Of a stretch of DNA of 49,782 nt, positions 1-7,739 are shown piece by piece. A program made the translations under genes and the position numbers. The notes beneath the pieces were generated by a model. The model did no database searches, was not told the origin of the DNA, and saw only the letters and a list, made by a program, of their open reading frames with translations. The DNA is from Ignavibacteriota bacterium. GTDB taxonomy: Bacteria; Bacteroidota; Ignavibacteria; UBA10030. Location of the stretch: the NCBI GenBank assembly GCA_003819715.1, contig RPQN01000018.1:1-49782 (forward strand). The letters run 5' to 3'. Every line of letters begins with the position of its first letter. The stretch's first letter is position 1.

Positions 1-112
1 AACATTCCACTAATTACAACAGATATTCTGACGAGGTTAAGGAAAAGATTACTGTTGAAGAATTGGTTTTTCATAAAGTAATCCTTAAATACTATGAATG
101 TTTTTCGACACA

Positions 113-313
113 CTGCCTAACGGCATGCGCATAAGCTGCGCCGTGACCAAGTTTAATGTTACACAAAAAGAAATGAGTTCACGCTATCAACTAAATTAAG
201 CTGCAACCAACCAACGAGAAACTGAATAGTAAATAATAAAAACGTAAAACCACCACCCGCAATGCTTAACGTACCCACGCTTATTGCGTCAGCTTCATGC
301 GCTGGTTAGGCAG
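113..313 (+). repeat. Putative integron attC-like recombination site (imperfect inverted repeat, GCCTAAC ... GTTAGGC)
   Basis: Left arm 113-142 CTGCCTAACGGCATGCGCATAAGCTGCGCC. Reverse complement of right arm 286-313 is CTGCCTAACCAGCGCATGAAGCTGACGC. Shared blocks are CTGCCTAAC, GCGCAT, AAGCTG and CGC, with extra unpaired bases on one arm, resembling R''/L''-L'/R' boxes with extrahelical bases. The arms span about 200 bp, long for attC. No integrase is in the window. Confidence 0.5.
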
Positions 314-407
314 AAACCCACAAACAGCACGATATTGGTTAATAACTTGTACTCATATTTGTTAGTTGTCGATTTGTACTTCTCAATAATTAACGTTTCT
401 GCCTAAC
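305..407. repeat. 13-bp perfect inverted repeat GTTAGGCAGAAAC (305-317) / GTTTCTGCCTAAC (395-407)
   Basis: Direct reading; the second arm is the exact reverse complement of the first and reuses the GTTAGGC core of the attC-like site. Confidence 0.8.
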
Positions 408-523
408 TATGTATTAGATAGAATTAGTCTATATAGCATGCATATTAGACATTAATTATAGATAAAATATATAATATTGAGTACCATTGACAAGGAACAC
501 AGGGCTCGACTATGGCACTGAAA

Positions 524-853
524 TTATTGGATCAAATGCTCGATATTGTGTACATAAAACACCCGTGCACCAGAACTGAAAATGTTTGCCTGTAATGGAT
601 TAAGTGATTTATTCTTGTTCTCCATAAACGCCACCCTGTCGAAATGGAAGAGAATGAAATCCGCCGGTTCTTGAACTACCTCGCTGCGAGCAATATCTTT
701 CTTCTTCAACTCAAAATCAAGGCCTTCATACGAATAATTTATTTCATTACGTAATTTTAAATCCAAACTATTAACGTTGATGCTGCTGATGCATAAATCA
801 AACAAAAAACTTACATTGAATATGACTTCACCAGAGGGGCAGCTCAAAATCAT
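524..853 (-). CDS. Hypothetical protein (possible cassette ORF or gene remnant)
   Basis: 109-aa ORF; composition of the C-terminal part looks protein-like, but no recognised family, and it overlaps the 5' end of the ORF track entry at 777. Confidence 0.25.
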   Translation of the reverse strand: MILSCPSGEVIFNVSFLFDLCISSINVNSLDLKLRNEINYSYEGLDFELKKKDIARSEVVQEPADFILFHFDRVAFMENKNKSLNPLQANIFSSGARVFYVHNIEHLIQ

Positions 854-890
854 TTTAACAAATTATACACCTCAAATGCACGGAGCACAT

Positions 891-1469
891 ATGCGTAAAA
901 TTATTTGCACGATTATCGTTATTGCACTCACAACGTTCCTTTTCACATTCGTATCCGCACAGGATAAAAAGCCGGCCGAACCACCCAAGGCCGCAGCAGG
1001 TCCATCTCAGGAATTATTATGGGGCTGGAACGACATCGGCAACAAGCTTATCGCTATGGCAGAAGATTTTCCTGAAGAAAAATACGGTTTTAAAGCCCAG
1101 AAAGACGAACGGACGTTCGGTGAGAATATCCTGCATGTTGCATACGATAACAATATTATGATCAACGCACTCAAGGGAATATCAGTTCGAATTGCCTGGA
1201 ACGAAGATTCATTGCAAAAACTTTACGTGACGAAAGAATCCATCGTGAACTATCTGAAGCAGGCAGTGAACGATGGCGCAGAACTTATCAAAGCACAAGG
1301 CGACAGCGGATTAACAAGCGAGTTTAAATTTCCATGGGCCAATATGATGGCCCACCGTTCTTTCGGCTGGATGGGGACTCTTGAACATTCGGGCGAACAT
1401 TATGGACAACTAGTGGTGTATTATCGCGTCAATGATATGATACCACCCGCTTCTCGCCCGAAAAAATAA
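891..1469 (+). CDS. DinB-family protein with N-terminal signal peptide
   Basis: MRKIICTIIVIALTTFLFTFVSAQ signal peptide, then a DinB-like helical pattern (LLWGWNDIGNKLIAMAEDFPEEKYGFKAQKDERTFGENILHVAYDN ... HSGEHYGQLVVYYRVNDMIPPAS). Internal ATG at 891 preferred over the ORF-track start at 777. Confidence 0.8.
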   Translation: MRKIICTIIVIALTTFLFTFVSAQDKKPAEPPKAAAGPSQELLWGWNDIGNKLIAMAEDFPEEKYGFKAQKDERTFGENILHVAYDNNIMINALKGISVRIAWNEDSLQKLYVTKESIVNYLKQAVNDGAELIKAQGDSGLTSEFKFPWANMMAHRSFGWMGTLEHSGEHYGQLVVYYRVNDMIPPASRPKK

Positions 1470-1500
1470 AACGATCACCGGGATTCATGCTGTGCGGATT

Positions 1501-1558
1501 GTAGAGTCTATTTCCAAGAATGGGCGATGATAATGTCCGTCGGGGCGACGGACTCTAC
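1501..1558. terminator. Nested stem-loop between convergent genes (likely bidirectional terminator or dispersed hairpin repeat)
   Basis: GTCCGTCG (1535-1542) GGG CGACGGAC (1546-1553), plus outer pairing GTAGAGTC (1501-1508) with GACTCTAC (1551-1558); lies between convergent ORFs ending at 1469 and 1558. Confidence 0.5.
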
Positions 1559-2745
1559 TATTTCTCAACAAGAAACGCTGCATCGATTTCAAATAATAAT
1601 TCATCTCTGCAAACATCCGCAACCACATTGATCGACGGCGCCTGGGAAATTCCGATTTCCTCAACGATCTTCTGATAGAGAAGGAAATCTTCTTTACGTT
1701 TTAAGAAAACCGTCGCTTCACAGAGATCCTGCAAAACGGCCCCTTCCGGAGCGATCAATGACGACACAACGCTCATCGTTTGTTTGATCTGGGCGGCAGA
1801 ATCACCGATAAAAACGCTTTTCCCGTCCTCGTCAATGGAAGCGGTGCCCGAGACGAGTATCAATTTACATTTGTCGTCTTCAATAACCATCGCCCGTGAG
1901 AATGCCGAGCCATACCGAAACGGCGACCGCTGTTTCGTACCGTAGAGAGGCCGGACTTTGGTGGTGCTTTCAGGTGAGTGGTGAACGGCGAATACATCCA
2001 TTACCGCAGCACGCCCGAGCGGATTTCTTCCTTCTATACCCGTGCTTGCGGGAAAAAATATCTGCTCGGCATGTTCGTGTCGGTCCGCAGTTCCGATAAT
2101 TCCGTATTCCGAATAACACCGATTCCGCACCACATTAAAATCATCGTACCAATCAAGGATATCCGAGATATAGATCCATGTTCTCACGACATCCTGATAA
2201 GTCGATCCTTGAGTACGAAGAAGCCGTTCTGCCTGACGAAACATTGCTTCCGACTGGTCCTTGCGGTTGGAATGACCGATGCCGTTGGTATTGCCGCCGT
2301 CCATACTCTGAAGCACATAAAATGTCGCGCCATCCACATTCCATGCCCGTCCTTTGGGAATACCGTCATCAACGATAGTCCTGACTTTGGTGCCCGCTGA
2401 GGGTGTTACTGCTCTGATCTGAAATCCGGCAATCCCATGTTCAACGCAGGACTCTCCTTCAACAAATGTCATCGGCGTATCGACCTGCATTCCATGTCTG
2501 CTCAATGCACCGGTACGTGCTTTCTGGATTTGCTGCTGGAGTTCCACTCTGGTGAAGCAGCGCTCATGTATAATCTGGCTCGATGAAGCGGCCAGGACTT
2601 CAGCGATTCTGCCGTATATTTCTTCAGTTGTTTTTTCCGGATCAGCACGGCGGTCGGTGATCGAAGCACTGAGAAATAAATGATCGTGCAGCGATGTAAT
2701 AAAGAGTTTATATGCGGGGTGCAGCTCGATTGAACGTTGAATCAT
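1558..2745 (-). CDS. Chorismatase/RidA-superfamily protein (FkbO/Hyg5/XanB2-like)
   Basis: Two YjgF/RidA-like halves; motifs GRAWNVDGATFYVLQSMDGGNTNG, VVRTWIYISDILDWYDDFNVVRN and FFPASTGIEGRNPLGRAAVMDVFAV resemble the chorismatase family. Confidence 0.65.
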   Translation of the reverse strand: MIQRSIELHPAYKLFITSLHDHLFLSASITDRRADPEKTTEEIYGRIAEVLAASSSQIIHERCFTRVELQQQIQKARTGALSRHGMQVDTPMTFVEGESCVEHGIAGFQIRAVTPSAGTKVRTIVDDGIPKGRAWNVDGATFYVLQSMDGGNTNGIGHSNRKDQSEAMFRQAERLLRTQGSTYQDVVRTWIYISDILDWYDDFNVVRNRCYSEYGIIGTADRHEHAEQIFFPASTGIEGRNPLGRAAVMDVFAVHHSPESTTKVRPLYGTKQRSPFRYGSAFSRAMVIEDDKCKLILVSGTASIDEDGKSVFIGDSAAQIKQTMSVVSSLIAPEGAVLQDLCEATVFLKRKEDFLLYQKIVEEIGISQAPSINVVADVCRDELLFEIDAAFLVEK

Positions 2746-2758
2746 CTCATATACTCAT

Positions 2759-4366
2759 TTAGCGTTTTGTCGTTTTCATTTTTTTCGATCCACCATCGAC
2801 GGCAATGGATTTTGGTGCAATGTTTTTTCTCTGCAGAAGAACGTTCGGATCCAATTTCGCCGTCAACATTTCTTCCGGTTTCGAAAACGCAGCATCCGAG
2901 AGCGCCTGGGGACTCATCTTCACGGGTTCGTTCGCGAACTCCGGAACATTATAGACAGAGAGCGATACTTCCTGCGATACAAGGTCTTCTTGGGGCATCA
3001 CAAACGGCTTGGAGGCACTGCCCGATGAATCGATATGGCTGAAATAGGGCCTTGTAAAAATATTATCGTCGCGTTTGCTGGAAAAGACGATCCATCGGCT
3101 GCTGCTCGACCATGAATGGAATGAATCCGCACGGTCGCTGTTCGCTTCCGATTTTTTCCATTTCCCCGTCCGTAAGTCCAGCATATAGATATCGGCGGTC
3201 TGAAGATAAATCGGGAACTGGCTGTATGCGGCTCCGGTAAACAGGAGGAAATGTCCATCCGGCGATACTCTCGGTTCTGTAATGCTCAAACCGGATTCTT
3301 TTGCCGATATGACCGTCTCCAGCTTTCCCCATGTCTTTTGAACAGGATCATAGCCCATCCGCATCAGATCATACTGGATTTTATCGTAGGCGATATCGCT
3401 CGGATTTTCCGGATTTTCGAATGTCTCGATCTTCGGAGCGCTGCAGAAGTAAAGAGTTCTTCCATCGGGAGACCACGCGGGCCAAATTTCCATCCGGTCC
3501 GGACTGGAGATGTCCAGTGTTGTTGTTACCGTATTGGTCGGAATATCATAAAGAATAATATCCGAGTACCGGTCCAGTACATCCCGGCATTCGCCTGTTT
3601 CATGGAAGAACAGCCGCAGTTTGCTCACGGTGAAGGCAATCAGTTCGCCCGACGGATGCCATGCGGGATACGCAGCAGGTCCGTTAAACTTTGTTTTGAG
3701 ATCAATTTTTTTCGCTTTGCCGTCGGTCACCAGCAGCATCGAAGTCCCCGGGCCGCCGCGCAGATGGAGAAGCCACCGGTCGGTTTTATTCTGATAGAAA
3801 TTATGGCAATTCATGCAATTGTCCTGGGTCAGCTTGTTCACCAGGACCGGCTTCTCAGAAAAATCTTCAAGGCAGCGTTGATAGATTCCCATCTTTTTAA
3901 AGAGATTATAGAGAGATCCGAACTTCCTGTACGCGAGATAGCCGTCGATAGAATCCTGCGAAATCTGATTGACGATCGGGGTGTAATTCAGCCAGCTGCC
4001 TGATTGATTCCTGACGAAGATCTCAGCGGTGAGCGGCTGCCCGGCATTTTCTCCGAGAAGGCGCTTCCAGTCCTTGATCGGAATCTGGATATGGCCGGTT
4101 CGATTCTGAATCCGGATGGGATCTCCATGAGAGGAATGAATGCGTACGAAATAATCCTGTCCTGCTTCTTTTATTAAAAAATTTAACGGTGCAATATTCG
4201 GCGGGATGAGGAGACCGGAATAGTCCGGTTGGATGACCGCCCCCCGGTTTGCCGATTGAATGTCTGTCCTTCCCTCCGGGGAACGGGAGCATCCGGCACT
4301 AAAAAAGACGACCGCACAGAACGAGATCCACCAGGATCCCATCCTGAGAATATTATTGAAATTCAT
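2759..4366 (-). CDS. TolB/PD40-like beta-propeller lipoprotein with a single CxxCH haem-binding motif
   Basis: Lipobox-like 'CAVVFFSAGCSRS'; 'TQDNCMNCHNFYQ' CxxCH motif; repeated PD40 signatures (AYPAWHPSGELIAFTVS, IWPAWSPDGRTLYFCS, EPRVSPDGHFLLFTG, FHSWSSSSRWIVFSSKR). Internal start at 4366 has an upstream ggagag RBS. Confidence 0.75.
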   Translation of the reverse strand: MNFNNILRMGSWWISFCAVVFFSAGCSRSPEGRTDIQSANRGAVIQPDYSGLLIPPNIAPLNFLIKEAGQDYFVRIHSSHGDPIRIQNRTGHIQIPIKDWKRLLGENAGQPLTAEIFVRNQSGSWLNYTPIVNQISQDSIDGYLAYRKFGSLYNLFKKMGIYQRCLEDFSEKPVLVNKLTQDNCMNCHNFYQNKTDRWLLHLRGGPGTSMLLVTDGKAKKIDLKTKFNGPAAYPAWHPSGELIAFTVSKLRLFFHETGECRDVLDRYSDIILYDIPTNTVTTTLDISSPDRMEIWPAWSPDGRTLYFCSAPKIETFENPENPSDIAYDKIQYDLMRMGYDPVQKTWGKLETVISAKESGLSITEPRVSPDGHFLLFTGAAYSQFPIYLQTADIYMLDLRTGKWKKSEANSDRADSFHSWSSSSRWIVFSSKRDDNIFTRPYFSHIDSSGSASKPFVMPQEDLVSQEVSLSVYNVPEFANEPVKMSPQALSDAAFSKPEEMLTAKLDPNVLLQRKNIAPKSIAVDGGSKKMKTTKR

Positions 4367-6197
4367 TTTGACTCTCCGACGTCCGGGTGGGGGGCTTGAC
4401 AAACATAAAATAGTACCAGAATGTATCGTCATACCGGCCTCTCAAATTCTGCATGGCACTGGTTCTATCCCCCTTGAATGCATAAAGGATGCGGCGGTAT
4501 TCCATAAAGCGCTGGAAGATTCCCTGTTCGACGACATCCTGGAGAATCTGCTGATTGAATTTCGGGTCCATCGATGCGACAAAAAGCACTGCTTCCTGGA
4601 CATGCCGCGGATACCGGTTATAATTAAAGGAATGAAAATCCTCCAGATGATTTAAGAGTTCTCCCATATTACCGGTCAGGAGAAGATTGGCAATCATATA
4701 TTCGAAAGCCATTTTATTAATCGAGTTGCGATTTACCAAAAGATCCAGTTTCGGTGAAGCTGATTTGGTCCTCGAAATCAGGTCCTCTGCCGGCATGACC
4801 GATCGGATATGCCTGAATTCCGGATCTGCTGCAAGGCCGGACGGATTCCCAATCAACCGGAGGTAATGGTCAGCGGCCGGTCCCTGGAATGGAACATTTT
4901 TCAGGTTGAGAAAATATCGTTTCGCAGCTTCGTGATTCCCCTTGGCCAGATAAATTTTCCCAAGCCTCTTTAAAAGATCAGGTGCGGCAGCGTTGTGTTC
5001 GATTGCCTCATGCGCCCAATGCTGTGAATCATTGACGAGTCCAAGTCTCCAGCTGATATTGCTCGCATATTCCGGCCAGGCGAGAGACCACGTTTGATTC
5101 ATGATCAGTCCCTGTGATCCCTTCGACTGCGGATAAGCGAACATACTGTCCAGCAGTTTTCCTGTCTCGTACAATGCAAGGTTGGACTGGCAAAGGATGA
5201 GAGGCGATTCGTTCGAACTATATTTCGTCATGGCCAGGACATCGGACCATCGTTCCTCGGTGACCGCCCGATTCACCATCTGGACGTGGCGCTTAATTTC
5301 GTTGAGCGATTCCCGGGAAAGTCCATAGGTACAACCGGCAATCAATATCGTCCCCGCTGCCATTTTTAAAAGTGGGGCAAGGTTTTCATTTTTTTTGATG
5401 AGTTTCGGAATCTTTACCAATCCTGCGAGCGAAACGAAAATGAATGTCAGGAGATAAAATGCCGGAATCAGATATCCCGTGTACCATAATTCCGTCGGCA
5501 TTTCGAACGGGAGATTATGAACATACGCCTGTTTGAGAGGGACGAGAACAACAGAATGAGCGGCGAGATATGGAAGGATCCCGGAGACCATAAGGACCGA
5601 AGCGCTGCTGACAAATCTTTTTTGGGAAAGCTCATCCACTCCAAGAAGCGCCGCGAAAATGAAAAATGCGCCGCCCGTCATCCAGAACAGCATGAGAGAT
5701 ATGCCAAGACACAAAACCGTACGGAGAATCCGGTTCTGAGATTTCCACCGCAGAACTATGTTGAGCGCAAGGAGATTTATCATGAGCGCTATCATGACGC
5801 TCAAACGGGTATCAAATTGAGTATAATAAACAAGAAACAATCCCATCGGGATCAGGTGGAATGTATGGATCGGGCGCCTCTTGAATAAAGTCGACATCCA
5901 TAACTTCGTCAGCACCATGACCAGCCAGAACCCGGCGGTGAGCACGAGCGATATGATCAAATCAGAAAACCAGGATTGCATGATCAACGCCGACATCCAG
6001 TCCGTCAAGCCGCCGGGAATAACCAGGAAATCTTTCAGAAAATCCGCTGTGTCAAGGAATGCAGGGGACTGAACTTCGATCATCAAGAGAGGATGGATAA
6101 CGTACAGCAAATACAGGAAGCAGGATAAAAGAAGAATGCCTTCCTGAATCCAGATCACCCATTGTTCAAACCGTTTTTTTTCGCTGAACGCCTTCAT
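4353..6197 (-). CDS. Polytopic membrane protein, DUF6057-like, with TPR-like soluble C-terminal half
   Basis: Multiple hydrophobic helices in the N-terminal half, then a helical repeat-like region (WAHEAIEHNAAAPDLLKRLGKIYLAKGNHEAAKRYFLNLKNV). Overlaps the downstream CxxCH gene start by 14 nt. Confidence 0.6.
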   Translation of the reverse strand: MKAFSEKKRFEQWVIWIQEGILLLSCFLYLLYVIHPLLMIEVQSPAFLDTADFLKDFLVIPGGLTDWMSALIMQSWFSDLIISLVLTAGFWLVMVLTKLWMSTLFKRRPIHTFHLIPMGLFLVYYTQFDTRLSVMIALMINLLALNIVLRWKSQNRILRTVLCLGISLMLFWMTGGAFFIFAALLGVDELSQKRFVSSASVLMVSGILPYLAAHSVVLVPLKQAYVHNLPFEMPTELWYTGYLIPAFYLLTFIFVSLAGLVKIPKLIKKNENLAPLLKMAAGTILIAGCTYGLSRESLNEIKRHVQMVNRAVTEERWSDVLAMTKYSSNESPLILCQSNLALYETGKLLDSMFAYPQSKGSQGLIMNQTWSLAWPEYASNISWRLGLVNDSQHWAHEAIEHNAAAPDLLKRLGKIYLAKGNHEAAKRYFLNLKNVPFQGPAADHYLRLIGNPSGLAADPEFRHIRSVMPAEDLISRTKSASPKLDLLVNRNSINKMAFEYMIANLLLTGNMGELLNHLEDFHSFNYNRYPRHVQEAVLFVASMDPKFNQQILQDVVEQGIFQRFMEYRRILYAFKGDRTSAMQNLRGRYDDTFWYYFMFVKPPTRTSESQNEFQ

Positions 6198-6531
6198 CGT
6201 CTTTTTTACCGCAAAAAGGATTAATAAGAATTAAAAGTAAAAAAATTTGTCTCCAAGTCCTAATCGAATATACCTCTGCCCGCCGGTACTCATTCCTGCT
6301 GAATAGCGCAGTCATTCGATTGATACTTGGAATTTGGTATTGTCATTTCTTTGTTCCCGCAATAGTTGACGTGGAATACGCGGCACGGAAAAAAGAGAGG
6401 TTTTTCTTTATTGAAGAACGAACAGCGTTCCCGGATAAATCCAAAAAAAGATTCCCGATCACAGAAACACTGTCCCATGACTGCTGAAATGCCGGAGCTT
6501 AATATTATTCTTGAGGTGTGTAGTCCTTTTC

Positions 6532-7677
6532 CTATTTCCTGGACGTCACTAATAATTTTTCGCTATAAACGGTATGCCCCATATTCATCTGGATAAAATA
6601 CATGCCCGGGGGCAATTTTTGCAGTTGGAGCGTAGCGGCAAATTGATTGTTTAATTTTGAAGCGGACGTCCGGGAGATCTCCTGTCCCAGTAAATTATAG
6701 AGCCGGATCGAGACTTCGCCGCGATAGGAATTTTCTAATTCTACTTTTGAAGAAGAGGAAGACGGATTGGGATACAATTTCATGACATGGGCAGAGATCG
6801 GCTGCCTGTTTGCAACGCCGGTGCTCGTTTCCGCGGCTAATGTTACATGTCCAAAACCATCGGCATTCATCCAATGCATGTTGCCGGGAGCGGCTTCCCA
6901 AACTGACCCGAACATATGGTCCCGGACTTTCGGATTTTCGTTCAGGCCATCGTTGTCGCAATAGGCAACAGATATTCCCATCTCTTTACCGGCCGCCAAT
7001 TGCGATCTTGCTGCCGCCTTATTGCTCTCGGTATATGTGTCATTATAGACGATAAGAGAAAACTCTCTGACCGCCGTTTGACCGGTTCTCCGTAATGCAT
7101 ATTCCGGGAAGTGCGAAGTATAATTTGCACGCGCGCTGGCCTGCTGTGTTCCCGCCATATCGTCGACCTGCCATGCCGTTGTCACCTGTCCATCTGCGGG
7201 ACAGGCCGCATACATGTGATATGCAAAAGCGTTTTCAGCATTTGTCGCCGGACCATCATAGCGATGCTCGCCGCCCGATGCATTCTCATCTATGAAAACC
7301 TCTGAGATGTCATAGTCATAGATCGCACCGCCGCCGGTCGGTTTATAGCCATCCACAAAAACATCGTCATGAACTTCCATGAGGAAGTACAGCAAGTTTG
7401 TCGTCGATGACCAGACAACCTTGTATCTTCCGTAATAGTCAGAAGAATCTACTGTTGTTCCATAATCAATCCATACCTGCATCATGCCCTGCCAGGGAAC
7501 GTTTTGCCAGCACGCATCATCACCTCTTCCATCGATTGTCGGTGCGACGACCGCTTTCGGTGCCAGCACCGGATCATCTTGAACAATCCCGTGCTGGGCA
7601 TTTGCATGAAATGGGAATAGAAGGCACATCATAACAATAATGATGAATGAACGAACGTCATCCTGATATAATTTCAT
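6532..7677 (-). CDS. Secreted CBM9-like (carbohydrate-binding family 9-like) protein with T9SS C-terminal sorting domain
   Basis: Signal peptide MKLYQDDVRSFIIIVMMCLLFPFHANAQ; CBM9-like PTIDGRGDDACWQNVPW ... VVWSSTTNLLYFLMEVHDDVFVD; C-terminus LYPNPSSSSSKVELEN ... VSIRLYNLLGQEI ... LPPGMYFIQM ... KLLVTSRK. Confidence 0.75.
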   Translation of the reverse strand: MKLYQDDVRSFIIIVMMCLLFPFHANAQHGIVQDDPVLAPKAVVAPTIDGRGDDACWQNVPWQGMMQVWIDYGTTVDSSDYYGRYKVVWSSTTNLLYFLMEVHDDVFVDGYKPTGGGAIYDYDISEVFIDENASGGEHRYDGPATNAENAFAYHMYAACPADGQVTTAWQVDDMAGTQQASARANYTSHFPEYALRRTGQTAVREFSLIVYNDTYTESNKAAARSQLAAGKEMGISVAYCDNDGLNENPKVRDHMFGSVWEAAPGNMHWMNADGFGHVTLAAETSTGVANRQPISAHVMKLYPNPSSSSSKVELENSYRGEVSIRLYNLLGQEISRTSASKLNNQFAATLQLQKLPPGMYFIQMNMGHTVYSEKLLVTSRK

Positions 7678-7739
7678 GAAAATTTCATTCCTTCCGCTTG
7701 ATTCATTGACAACGACACTGACCGGACGTTTTTCTCTTT

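Noticed and set aside
1-890. Possible mobile element (IS/transposon)
   Set aside because: No transposase-like ORF and no matching terminal repeats with target duplication; only the attC-like structure is supported.
3251-4003. 250-aa plus-strand ORF
   Set aside because: Antisense to the PD40/CxxCH lipoprotein gene; no domain-like sequence.
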